A DNA stretch of 10,410 nucleotides from Spartobacteria bacterium (GCA_021324035.1 JAJPJU010000074.1:1-10410); one strand, 5' to 3'. Counted from the first letter of the stretch, positions 1-6,616 are shown. Program-made: numbers and translations. Notes: generated by a model from the sequence alone, not told the origin.

Positions 1-20
1 CCTTCAACCTTCTTCCTTTG

Positions 21-1016
21 ATGCCCACCATCGAGGCTCGTGATTTAACGAAGATTTATCGCACCTATCGTAAAGAGGGCGGTCTGAAGGGCGCGATCAA
101 AGGGCTGGTCCGGCGTCGTTACGACGAAACTCGCGCGGCAGACGCCGTTTCGTTTCAAATCGAAGACGGAGAATTCGTTGGCTTTCTGGGACCAAACGGC
201 GCCGGCAAAACAACGGTGCTGAAAATGTTGTCCGGTTTGTTGAATCCGACTTCGGGCGACGCGCGCGTGCTCGGTTTCGTTCCGTGGGAACGGCGCAACG
301 AAATGAAGCGGCAGTTCAGCCTTTTGATGGGCCAGAAGAACGCGCTCTGGTGGGATCTGCCGGCCCAAGAATCGCTCGAGCTCAACCGCGCCATTTATGG
401 AATCGATCGTGACCGGTTCAACAAGGTTGTGGGCGGCCTGTCCGAACTGCTCGAGGTGACCGACAAGATGAATGTGATGGTTCGCGAGCTTTCGCTCGGC
501 GAGCGAATGAAAATGGAATTGATCTCCGCGCTGATCCACGAGCCACGGGTGTTATTTTTAGACGAACCTACGATCGGGTTGGATGTCATCAGTCAAAAGC
601 GGGTCCGCGAATTTCTGCGCGTTTACAATCGCGAGCATCGCATCGTAACGCTGCTGACCAGTCATTACATGCAGGACATCCAGGAGCTCACCCATCGGGT
701 GCTGGTTATCGACCATGGCAAAATTTTCTTCGATGGTCCGCTCGACAAAATCGTCGATCGATTCGCGGTTTACAAAATCGTGAGCCTTACGTTCAGCGCG
801 AATCCAAATTGCGATTTCTCGCGATTTGGTGAAGTGATTGAGCAAACGTCGATCTCCGTCCAACTCAAAGTTCCCCGCGCCAAAGTGACCGAAACAACCC
901 GCGAGGTCCTTCAATCGTGCGACGTGGTCGACATCAACGTGCAGGAAGTGCCGGTCGAAGAAGTGATTCGTCAACTTTTCGGAAGCAACAGAAATCCGAC
1001 CGCCGGGGCTGCTTAA
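21..1016 (+). CDS. ABC-2 type exporter ATP-binding protein (COG4586-like)
   Basis: This is the cytoplasmic ATPase subunit of an ABC exporter, 331 aa from the ATG at 21; a TTG at 18 would add one residue and is less likely. The nucleotide-binding domain is complete: Walker A GPNGAGKT (57-64), Q-loop Q105 inside GQKNALWWDLP, signature LSLGE (157-161, replacing LSGGQ), Walker B VLFLDEP (177-183), D-loop GLD (186-188) and switch histidine H215. The WWDLP stretch after the Q-loop and the roughly 80-residue C-terminal extension (about 245-331) are typical of the COG4586 group, which works with two ABC-2 permeases. No permease follows, because the next gene is convergent, so partners would lie left of the window or elsewhere. 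The substrate cannot be read from sequence. The stop TAA shares the TTAA at 1013-1016 with the stop of the convergent gene. The family is certain; the cargo is unknown. Confidence 0.93.
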   Translation: MPTIEARDLTKIYRTYRKEGGLKGAIKGLVRRRYDETRAADAVSFQIEDGEFVGFLGPNGAGKTTVLKMLSGLLNPTSGDARVLGFVPWERRNEMKRQFSLLMGQKNALWWDLPAQESLELNRAIYGIDRDRFNKVVGGLSELLEVTDKMNVMVRELSLGERMKMELISALIHEPRVLFLDEPTIGLDVISQKRVREFLRVYNREHRIVTLLTSHYMQDIQELTHRVLVIDHGKIFFDGPLDKIVDRFAVYKIVSLTFSANPNCDFSRFGEVIEQTSISVQLKVPRAKVTETTREVLQSCDVVDINVQEVPVEEVIRQLFGSNRNPTAGAA

Positions 1017-1306
1017 TTGCGATTCAGTGCGCGCTTCAGTTCGTGACTGTAGGCTGGATTCACTTCAAAGGCCGTGACCGGCATTTCGGCCAGCTGAATT
1101 TGCTCGGAGTAAGGAATGCTTTCGACGAGCCCGGCCGCCATCAGGCTGTTTAAAACGTCCGTAACATCGTCCGATTCCATTCGGACGTAATCCTGAATCT
1201 CCGCCCCCAACATCGAATTGGTAAAGCCGATCGCGCGAACGACCGATGCTTCGCGGCCACTGAGTTTGACTGTCCTCATAACTACGGAAAAATTAGCAGC
1301 TTCCAT
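1013..1306 (-). CDS. Small winged-helix-like protein of unknown function
   Basis: A 97-aa soluble protein that I do not recognise by name. Residues about 17-62 (LSGREASVVRAIGF, then AEIQDYVRMESDDVTDVLNSLMAAGLVES) read like a winged-helix fold: a helix, a turn, a recognition-type helix and the 'AGLVE' lead into a wing. The C-terminal 35 residues are mixed and end in a basic helix. It could bind DNA or act as a protein-interaction module; no effector domain is present. The start is uncertain: the ATG at 1306 gives 97 aa, while an internal ATG at 1279 gives 88 aa beginning MRTVKLSG, and neither has a clear Shine-Dalgarno sequence. It is the last gene of the presumed rodA-scpA-SDR cluster, 27 nt after the SDR stop, and its stop overlaps the convergent ABC gene by 4 nt. 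Codon use resembles that of its neighbours. Confidence 0.7.
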   Translation of the reverse strand: MEAANFSVVMRTVKLSGREASVVRAIGFTNSMLGAEIQDYVRMESDDVTDVLNSLMAAGLVESIPYSEQIQLAEMPVTAFEVNPAYSHELKRALNRN

Positions 1307-1333
1307 ACCCGTATTGTTCCGGTAATTCGGGGT

Positions 1334-2194
1334 TTACGCGTCTCCACCGAGGCTGTTTTTCAGCACGCTTTTGGCCATTCCGTCGGCGAAAGTTGGGTAC
1401 TGCAGCGTCCAACCAAGGCTTCGCAATTTCCCGTTGCTCACACGTTTGTTGCTGTCGCCTCGTTTTCGCTGCAAGACGGATGTTGCGGTTGATGGAACAG
1501 GCCGGTTCAGGGTCACTGCCAGCCAGCGATAACACTCGCTCAGCAAAACCGGCTGGTTGTCGACGAGATTGTAAATCTGCGAGCTCGAGTTCCCGCCCTG
1601 AATCAAAAACCGAATCGCTGCCGCCGCATCGTCGCGATGAATTTGGTTGAGAAAACGGTCGCTGGCCGGATCAATCTTCGCTTCGCCGCTTAGGAGTTTT
1701 CGAAGCAAGGCGGAGCGGCCCGGACCATACAGACCGCCAAGACGAACGATAACCCCACCATTCGCCCGAAGGAGATCCTCGGACGCTCGCAAAATTTTTC
1801 CTGTTTCAGGTTTTGGGTCGGCCGGACTTTCTTCAGTCACCCACTCACCTCCGGTCTGCGCGTAAACACTGGTACTGCTGATGAACACGAATTGTGCGCC
1901 GGCAAAGTTCTCCAAAAGATTGCGGGTACCATCGAGATAGACGGATCGGTAGGCATCGACGTCGCCACCGCGCGTGCTGGCGGAATGAATCACAATGTCG
2001 AGCTCCGTCTTGCGCGCCGCGACATCTTCCGAATTTGAAATATCGATGTGATGCGCGGGATAACCGGCGAGCGAAAGTTTGCGGGCGGATTCTTCCGACC
2101 TTGTCCAACCTTCGACCTCCCAGCCATCAGCCAGCAGAAGATCCGCGATGGCGCGGCCGAGATAACCGCAGCCGGCAATGAGAGCGCGCGCCAT
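1334..2194 (-). CDS. NAD(P)-dependent epimerase/dehydratase-like SDR (YeeZ/SDR_a5 type)
   Basis: A 286-aa Rossmann-fold protein of the atypical extended SDR group that includes E. coli YeeZ. The N-terminus carries the dinucleotide motif GCGYLG (8-13), followed by an alternating beta/alpha pattern, IVIHSAS (67-73) at the usual NNAG-like position, and the active-site strand FISSTSVY (104-111). The tyrosine Y111 is present, but the catalytic lysine expected four residues later is not (Y-A-Q-T-G). That absence is a feature of this atypical subgroup, so the protein may bind nucleotide without classical dehydrogenase chemistry. RLGGLYGPGR and NQIHRDDAA in the middle are typical of extended SDRs. 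Substrate and pathway are unknown. The start ATG lies 9 nt after the scpA stop, which argues for cotranscription. Length is normal for the family. Confidence 0.85.
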   Translation of the reverse strand: MARALIAGCGYLGRAIADLLLADGWEVEGWTRSEESARKLSLAGYPAHHIDISNSEDVAARKTELDIVIHSASTRGGDVDAYRSVYLDGTRNLLENFAGAQFVFISSTSVYAQTGGEWVTEESPADPKPETGKILRASEDLLRANGGVIVRLGGLYGPGRSALLRKLLSGEAKIDPASDRFLNQIHRDDAAAAIRFLIQGGNSSSQIYNLVDNQPVLLSECYRWLAVTLNRPVPSTATSVLQRKRGDSNKRVSNGKLRSLGWTLQYPTFADGMAKSVLKNSLGGDA

Positions 2195-2203
2195 GACCAG
2201 GTC

Positions 2204-2929
2204 TTAGGCGGCGATCGCAGCGATCTCGATTTCGTCGAACATCTCGCGTTGAAGCGCGCGAACCTGGTTCAAGCGAATCAGTTCCAGCAGGGCGAGAAAT
2301 GTGACCACGATTTCAATTCGTGAAGCCATCTGGGCGAAAAGTTCCGAGAAACGGATCGAACCGCCATTTCCAATCCGTTGCAGGATTTTCTCGATTTTAT
2401 CCGAGACGGTGAACCTCTCGGCGAAAATTTCCCCCAGATCCTCACGCGCTTCGACACGTTTAATGACTTCCTGGAACGCGTGAATCAGCTGAAAGATTCC
2501 AACTTCATGCAACGGAAGCGGCGCGTCAGAAGTCGGCGCGGTTCCGCCGTCACGGATGAAAATTCGCTCCTGTTCCAATGCGCGGTCGTGCAACTGCACG
2601 GCAGCTTCCTTGAACTTTTTATATTCGATCAGCTGCCGTATCAAATCCCAGCGCGGATCATCTTCGTCGGCGTCTTCCTCGGGCGGCTGTTGATCGAGTG
2701 GAAGCAAGCTGCGGCTCTTCAGATAGATGAGATTCGCCGCCATGACGACGAATTCGCCGGCGACATCGATTTTCAGTTCTTTGAACGCCTGGAGGTATTC
2801 GAGGTACTGCTTGGTGATTCGTTCGATCGAGATTTCGTAAATGTCGATCTCGTCCCGCTTGATCAGGTAAAGGAGAAGATCGAGCGGCCCTTCGAAGACT
2901 TCGAGCTTAACCTTGTAATCGGTCTCCAT
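2204..2929 (-). CDS. scpA: Segregation and condensation protein A (kleisin)
   Basis: ScpA is the kleisin subunit of the Smc-ScpAB condensin: it bridges SMC heads and binds ScpB, compacting and separating replication origins. The protein is 241 aa from the ATG at 2929; an upstream in-frame TTG at 2941 would add four residues (MVES) and is less likely. The N-terminal signature LEVFEGPLDLLLYLIKRDEIDIYEI (roughly residues 9-33) is the SMC-neck-binding segment and is diagnostic. VAGEFVVMAANLIYLKSRSLLP follows, then an acidic linker (PPEEDADEDD), a charged middle, and a C-terminal winged-helix-like region ending RIEIVVTFLALLELIRLNQV. Length is normal. The usual partner scpB is not adjacent and would be expected elsewhere. 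It lies between rodA (82 nt upstream) and an SDR gene (9 nt downstream). A 7-bp inverted repeat sits just upstream of the start. Confidence 0.95.
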   Translation of the reverse strand: METDYKVKLEVFEGPLDLLLYLIKRDEIDIYEISIERITKQYLEYLQAFKELKIDVAGEFVVMAANLIYLKSRSLLPLDQQPPEEDADEDDPRWDLIRQLIEYKKFKEAAVQLHDRALEQERIFIRDGGTAPTSDAPLPLHEVGIFQLIHAFQEVIKRVEAREDLGEIFAERFTVSDKIEKILQRIGNGGSIRFSELFAQMASRIEIVVTFLALLELIRLNQVRALQREMFDEIEIAAIAA

Positions 2930-2932
2930 GCT

Positions 2933-2963
2933 TTCAACCAATTGTAGATAACGTGCGGTTGAA
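2933..2963. repeat. Inverted repeat upstream of scpA
   Basis: TTCAACC (2933-2939) and GGTTGAA (2957-2963) are perfect 7-bp inverted arms separated by 17 nt, ending 3 nt before the scpA ATG. The arm nearest the gene covers the ribosome-binding region, so the structure could hide the start in RNA or be an operator in DNA. A 7-bp match at this spacing also arises easily by chance. Confidence 0.3.
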
Positions 2964-3011
2964 GTAAATCGCGCGAGCTGGGCTGTCGATTCCGATTTTG
3001 CGCGGCGGGGA

Positions 3012-4127
3012 TTAGGGCCCGACTTCGTGCCGATGCACCCACACGCTGTTCACGACGCCGAGCGCAAACATGATCATCAAAGCGAAAGAACCGCTGTAGC
3101 TGATCAGGGGCAGCGGCACACCGGTAATCGGCAGCATTGAGATGGTCATGCCCACGTTTTGAAAGATATGCGTGAAAATGAGCGCAGTAATTCCGATGAC
3201 GAGAAGCAGGCCGAATTGATCGCCTGCAAAAAACGCGACGAAGAGACAGGTCAGCAGCAACAGAGCAAACGCTCCGATCAGGAACGCTCCACCGATGAAG
3301 CCCCATTGCTCGCCGATCGCAGAGAAAATGTAGTCGTTATGCACGGCGGTGGCCGGCAGAAAGCCGAGCTCGATCTGGGTGTTCGGCGCCTTGAAACCTT
3401 TCCCGGCCCAGCCGCCGGATCCAATTGCAATAAGCGACTGGTTAATCGCCCAGGAGGAACCCTGTTTGTCGATCTCCGGATGGGCGAAGGCGGTAAGTCG
3501 CGCCTGTTGATAGGGCTTCAATACCAGGTTCGCAGTGATGGGAATCATCGCGAACAGGAGAAGCAGGATGCAGATCAAATAACGGACCGGCATCCCGCCC
3601 ACGAAAAGCAATGCCAGCAAAACCGGAACCCAAATGATTACTTCGCCCAGGTCGGGTTGGAGCAAGATTAACAGACATGGCGCCCCGGCGATTGCGCCGC
3701 ACACCAGCAAGCGCAGCATCGGATGCATTTGCTTGAACTGGCTGAGGAACAACGCGAGAACCATGATTCCGGCGACAACAGCCAGCTGCGCCGGTTGAAA
3801 GTTAATCGGTCCGAGATGGAGCCAGCTTCTCGCGCCGTAAACTTTTTGACCCATGAACTTGGTCAGGACCAAAAAGAAAATGCCGGCGACATACATCGGC
3901 AACGCCCCCCAACGGATCCAGCGATAATCCACCAGACTGGCCACCATAAATGCGAAAAAACCGACGATGACCCAGTTGGCCTGCTTGCGCCAAAAATCCG
4001 CCGCGACCGGGTCTTCGCGCATGTAGGTCGCGCTATAAATCGCGATTACGCCGAAGACCGCCAGCGCGAGCATCATAATAAGCAGCAGCCAGTTGAGGCC
4101 GAGCAGCTTCCGCAAGAATGGGGTCAT
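3012..4127 (-). CDS. rodA: SEDS peptidoglycan glycosyltransferase RodA, divergent subtype
   Basis: RodA is a polytopic inner-membrane glycan polymerase that elongates the cell wall with a class B PBP (PBP2) under MreB. The 371-aa product has about ten hydrophobic segments. Family motifs include YGARSWLHLG (97-106), FQPAQ (110-114), LQPDLG (156-161), and the extracellular-loop motif around H263-N264-D265, with D265 matching the essential catalytic aspartate; ITGVPLPLISYSGS near the C-terminus is classic SEDS. Two things are unusual. The nearly invariant Glu and Lys of the 'PSExxK' motif are Q114 and V117 here, and E162 follows PDLG where Thr or Ser is usual. The catalytic loop reads LPATAVHND, two residues longer than the common LPExHTD. 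mreB/C/D and the PBP2 gene are not adjacent. It heads the scpA-SDR-wHTH cluster. The start ATG at 4127 follows a plausible promoter. Confidence 0.93.
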   Translation of the reverse strand: MTPFLRKLLGLNWLLLIMMLALAVFGVIAIYSATYMREDPVAADFWRKQANWVIVGFFAFMVASLVDYRWIRWGALPMYVAGIFFLVLTKFMGQKVYGARSWLHLGPINFQPAQLAVVAGIMVLALFLSQFKQMHPMLRLLVCGAIAGAPCLLILLQPDLGEVIIWVPVLLALLFVGGMPVRYLICILLLLFAMIPITANLVLKPYQQARLTAFAHPEIDKQGSSWAINQSLIAIGSGGWAGKGFKAPNTQIELGFLPATAVHNDYIFSAIGEQWGFIGGAFLIGAFALLLLTCLFVAFFAGDQFGLLLVIGITALIFTHIFQNVGMTISMLPITGVPLPLISYSGSFALMIMFALGVVNSVWVHRHEVGP

Positions 4128-4165
4128 GTGATCAACTTAAGCGCCCGCGACGGGCTACATTTTGG

Positions 4166-4192
4166 AGTATACCCAAGCGGCGAAATTCGCAA
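4166..4192 (-). promoter_or_regulatory. Candidate sigma70-type promoter for rodA
   Basis: On the minus strand, TTGCGA (4192-4187) lies 15 nt before TATACT (4171-4166), a 5-of-6 match to the -10 box. A transcript would start near 4158, leaving a leader of about 30 nt before the rodA ATG. The spacer is shorter than the optimal 17 nt, so only the -10 box is persuasive. Confidence 0.35.
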
Positions 4193-4232
4193 CGCGTTTT
4201 GGCTCTGAAACTTCGAAAAATTCAGCATCTCA

Positions 4233-4271
4233 GGAGGCCGTAAATCGGTCGGAAACACCCTCCGATCCTCC
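4233..4271. repeat. Imperfect stem in the rodA / SprT-like intergenic region
   Basis: GGAGG (4233-4237) and ATCGG (4244-4248) can pair with the contiguous CCGATCCTCC (4262-4271), leaving a 6-nt bulge and a 13-nt loop; TCGGA (4249-4253) with TCCGA (4261-4265) is a competing pairing. There is no U-tract on either strand, so it is not an intrinsic terminator. The whole intergenic region 4128-4390 otherwise shows only weak promoter-like boxes and no ORF worth calling. Confidence 0.3.
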
Positions 4272-4273
4272 AG

Positions 4274-4304
4274 TTTAAGTGCTTCAATATGATATCCTTA
4301 TAAC
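4274..4304 (+). promoter_or_regulatory. Weak candidate promoter for the SprT-like gene
   Basis: TTTAAG (4274-4279) and TATAAC (4299-4304) sit in an AT-rich patch 86 nt before the ATG at 4391. The 19-nt spacer is long, and the call rests mainly on the -10-like box and local AT richness. Confidence 0.25.
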
Positions 4305-4390
4305 AAAGTTTAAGAAAAATAAGCGCTTCGCTTGTCGACCCAGACGAACCACTTTAGAATTCTTTTCTTTCTAGCTAAGGGTCCCAGGTT

Positions 4391-4843
4391 ATGGCGAAGA
4401 AAACCAAGCGCAAAGTCGGTCATCGCAAGCTGCCGGTGCAACCGGAGTTGAACCTTGGGCAGGAGGGAAAACACTTTGATCTCGGCGTGATGTTCAACCA
4501 GTTGAACCGGCGCTATTTTCGGAACCGCCTGCGCAATTACAAAATCGAATGGGGTCGCCGGCGGAAACATCCGCCAAAAGATCATTTCGTGTTTGGAACC
4601 ATTCAGGAACAGGATCGCGTGATTCGGATTCATCCCCTGCTCGATCAAGCATTCGTTCCGTCCTGGTACTTACGATACGTGCTTTATCACGAAATGTTGC
4701 ACTCGGTGGTCCCGGACAGAATTCTGCGAAGCGGACGCCGACAGGTTCACACCAAGGAGTTCAATCGCCGCGAGCGCGCGTTCCACAGTTACTATCGCGC
4801 GCGCCGTTGGGAAGAACAGAATCTCGCGCGATTTTTGCAGTAA
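4391..4843 (+). CDS. SprT-like zinc metalloprotease domain protein
   Basis: A 150-aa soluble protein built around a zincin active site: YVLYHEMLHSVVPD contains HExxH (H100-E101-xx-H104), and a downstream His in RRQVHTKEF (H120) is the likely third zinc ligand, as in SprT/Spartan-type minigluzincins. Residues about 29-53 (FDLGVMFNQLNRRYFRNRL, then KIEW) match the usual SprT-like N-terminal pattern, and the C-terminus WEEQNLARFL is recurrent in stand-alone bacterial versions. The N-terminal 20 residues are strongly basic (KKTKRKVGHRK), which could favour nucleic-acid contact. SprT-like proteases in other systems degrade DNA-bound proteins, but no substrate is indicated here. The ATG at 4391 has no strong Shine-Dalgarno sequence. 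It is transcribed alone, divergent from rodA and convergent with the cdaA cluster (21 nt between stop codons). Confidence 0.82.
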   Translation: MAKKTKRKVGHRKLPVQPELNLGQEGKHFDLGVMFNQLNRRYFRNRLRNYKIEWGRRRKHPPKDHFVFGTIQEQDRVIRIHPLLDQAFVPSWYLRYVLYHEMLHSVVPDRILRSGRRQVHTKEFNRRERAFHSYYRARRWEEQNLARFLQ

Positions 4844-4864
4844 ATTCCGAACGAAAGCGGCTTG

Positions 4865-5014
4865 TTAGCGTTTTTCCGTGGCAGGCGGCCGCGAGTTCGT
4901 TTCAGATGGCGACGGAGTCGTTGCTACGTTCTTCTTGATGAGATACCAAAGCGTTGTCGCGAGTAAGAGGGATATCAACTTCGCGCGCCAATTCTTCAGG
5001 AGGAGCCTCTTCAT
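4865..5014 (-). CDS. Mini-CdaR: YbbR-type membrane anchor peptide overlapping cdaA
   Basis: A 49-aa ORF starting at ATG 5014 inside the 3' end of cdaA, in a different frame, and running 37 nt past its stop. It reads MKRLLLKNWRAKLISLLLA at the start, then TTLWYLIKKN, then a Ser/Thr/Pro-rich tail ending TEKR. The pattern basic-NW-x-x-K-L-I-S-L-x-L-A-x-x-L-W is the characteristic N-terminal transmembrane segment of CdaR (YbbR), the membrane regulator normally encoded directly after cdaA. The extracellular YbbR repeats are absent, and the next gene on the left is on the other strand, so they are not simply out of frame nearby. A GGA at -7 to -5 could serve translation, and coupling to cdaA is likely. 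Either it is a functional minimal anchor or a decayed cdaR. The 113-nt overlap is the main reason for caution. Confidence 0.6.
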   Translation of the reverse strand: MKRLLLKNWRAKLISLLLATTLWYLIKKNVATTPSPSETNSRPPATEKR

Positions 5015-5777
5015 AACGTCCGTGCAATAAAATCTCGCCGATCCGCTGGCGAAATGTTTCCGGGGTAAAATTGCGCTCAATTCGGCGCCGATGGCAAATA
5101 GAAATACTGCCCGTTTCCTCCGAGACGACGATCGCGACCGCGTCCGATTCCTCGGTAATGCCGAGTGCGGCCCGGTGACGCAGGCCCAAACTGCGGTCCA
5201 ACGTCTCACGCTGGCTTACCGGAAAAATGCAGGCCGCAGCGGCGATTCGCCCATTGCGAATAATCACGCCCCCATCATGCAACGCCGCTTTCGGATGGAA
5301 AACACTCAGAAGCAGCTCGACCGAAAAGTCCGAATCGAGCGTCACGCCGGTTTCCTCATAAACGCGAATTGAAGTGTCGCGCTCGATCGCAATCAAGGCG
5401 CCAAATTGTTTGTTGGCCAGTTGGGTCACGGCCTCGGCCAAATCATGGATGGTCTCGCGCTTTTCACTGGTAAGCGAAAAAATCGGGTGCCCTCCGAGTT
5501 CGGCCAAACCGCGGCGAAGTTCGGGTTGAAAAATCACGACCAGGGCAATGGCGAGAAAGACTGAAAAACTTCGCACCAGCCAACCGATCACCACCAGGTT
5601 CAGCAAGGTCGAGATTAAGGTCAGGGTCAGGAAGACGACGGCCAGGCCGGTCAATACTTTGGCGCCGCGCGTCCCCCGAAAATAAAGGTAGCCGTAGTAA
5701 ATGCCGACGCTGAGCAGAATAATCTCGAGAATGCTTCGCCAACTCTTAAACCACAGTTGCAGAAAATCCTGAAGCAT
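4902..5777 (-). CDS. cdaA: Diadenylate cyclase CdaA (c-di-AMP synthase)
   Basis: CdaA is a membrane-anchored enzyme making cyclic di-AMP from two ATP, a second messenger for osmotic, potassium and cell-wall control. The product is 291 aa from ATG 5777 (GTG at 5780 would add one residue). Three transmembrane helices (about 17-33, 41-64 and 67-83) precede a DisA_N cyclase domain with both catalytic signatures: ALHDGG (165-170) and GLRHRAA (198-204), plus SEETG (219-223). The start overlaps the folP stop as TGATG, so translation is probably coupled. The C-terminal tail from about residue 255 is overprinted by the mini-CdaR reading frame and is somewhat longer than in typical CdaA proteins of about 270 aa. 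This suggests that the tail was extended by loss of an earlier stop. glmM, the other common neighbour, is not present. Confidence 0.96.
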   Translation of the reverse strand: MLQDFLQLWFKSWRSILEIILLSVGIYYGYLYFRGTRGAKVLTGLAVVFLTLTLISTLLNLVVIGWLVRSFSVFLAIALVVIFQPELRRGLAELGGHPIFSLTSEKRETIHDLAEAVTQLANKQFGALIAIERDTSIRVYEETGVTLDSDFSVELLLSVFHPKAALHDGGVIIRNGRIAAAACIFPVSQRETLDRSLGLRHRAALGITEESDAVAIVVSEETGSISICHRRRIERNFTPETFRQRIGEILLHGRYEEAPPEELAREVDIPLTRDNALVSHQEERSNDSVAI

Positions 5778-6616
5778 CACGACACTCTCTCCACTATTCG
5801 CAATGCCGCTGCATTTTCTTTCACGTCATGGACCCGAAAAACATCAGCGCCTCTGGCTCGCAAAATGGCGGTGAGAGCGACGGTTGGCGCCAAACGGTCA
5901 CGCACCTCATTCGAGCCGGCCAGTTTTTCCAAAAACGATTTTCGTGAGACGCCGACGACCAAAGGCCGGTCATGCACGCGGAGCTGTTCGAGATTCTTTA
6001 GCAGAGACAAGTTGTGCTCCAGCGTTTTACCGAAACCAATTCCGGGATCGAACGCGAGCGTCATCGGATCAATGCCGCACTCTACGGCGCGGGAATATTG
6101 TTGTCTAAAAAAATCAGCCACCTCGTGTACAACGTCGCCGTAGTGCGGATTTTTCTGCATCGTCCGCGGTTCCCCCTGCATGTGCATTAACACCACCGCG
6201 GTCTTGCGGGTTGCGGCAAGCGAAAACATTTCTTTGTCGGCGCGCCCCGACGTAACATCGTTGATGATGGCCGCGCCGGCATCCAGGGCCGCGCTCGCAA
6301 CTCGCGCCTTTGAAGTGTCGATCGAAATCGGAATACTTACTTTCGCGCGCAGTTTTTCGATCACAGGAATGACCCGGCGCAATTCTTCGTCCACTGACAC
6401 CGGTTCTGCGCCCGGCCGCGTCGATTCGCCGCCAACGTCGATAATATCTGCTCCCTCCAACTCCATTTGAGCTCCCTGCTCGACGGCCGCGCCGGGTTCG
6501 AAAAATTCGTTGCCGTCCGAAAATGAATCCGGCGTGACGTTGAGCACGCCCATAATCATGCCTCGCCTGGAAAGATCGGCCGTGCGGTCGCCGATCTTCC
6601 ATAAGCGGTTAGTCAT
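5777..6616 (-). CDS. folP: Dihydropteroate synthase
   Basis: FolP condenses p-aminobenzoate with dihydropterin pyrophosphate to give dihydropteroate in folate synthesis, and is the sulfonamide target. The 279-aa TIM-barrel protein has all family signatures: MGVLNVTPDSFSDG (22-35), GGESTRPGA (62-70), SIDTSKA (98-104), LMHMQGEPRTMQ (143-154), DPGIGFGKT (190-198), GVSRKSF (221-227) and a C-terminal RVHDV. No key residue is missing, and length is typical. The start at ATG 6616 is favoured because homologues begin about 20 residues before the MGVLNVTPD motif. There is no Shine-Dalgarno sequence, and the region just upstream is AT-rich with an inverted repeat spanning the start. The gene is followed by cdaA with a one-base overlap; folP-cdaA adjacency is widespread in bacteria. 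Confidence 0.97.
   Translation of the reverse strand: MTNRLWKIGDRTADLSRRGMIMGVLNVTPDSFSDGNEFFEPGAAVEQGAQMELEGADIIDVGGESTRPGAEPVSVDEELRRVIPVIEKLRAKVSIPISIDTSKARVASAALDAGAAIINDVTSGRADKEMFSLAATRKTAVVLMHMQGEPRTMQKNPHYGDVVHEVADFFRQQYSRAVECGIDPMTLAFDPGIGFGKTLEHNLSLLKNLEQLRVHDRPLVVGVSRKSFLEKLAGSNEVRDRLAPTVALTAILRARGADVFRVHDVKENAAALRIVERVS

Noticed and set aside
2378..2947. Long open frame (189 codons) on the plus strand opposite scpA
   Set aside because: It is the antisense shadow of a well-supported gene; it is rich in Phe/Arg/Asp runs typical of antisense frames and has no recognisable domain.
3159..4208. Two plus-strand frames (3159-3671 and 3723-4208) opposite rodA
   Set aside because: Very charged, His/Gln/Glu-rich antisense translations of transmembrane codons; the second enters the intergenic region but shows no protein-like pattern.
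4233..4271. Possible intrinsic terminator between rodA and the SprT-like gene
   Set aside because: Stem is imperfect, has no U-tract on either strand, and both flanking genes point away from it.
5015..5209. N-terminal 65 residues of the longer version of the frame that contains the mini-CdaR
   Set aside because: The segment is Arg/Ser-rich and lies within the conserved CdaA domain in another frame; only the part from the ATG at 5014 looks like a protein.
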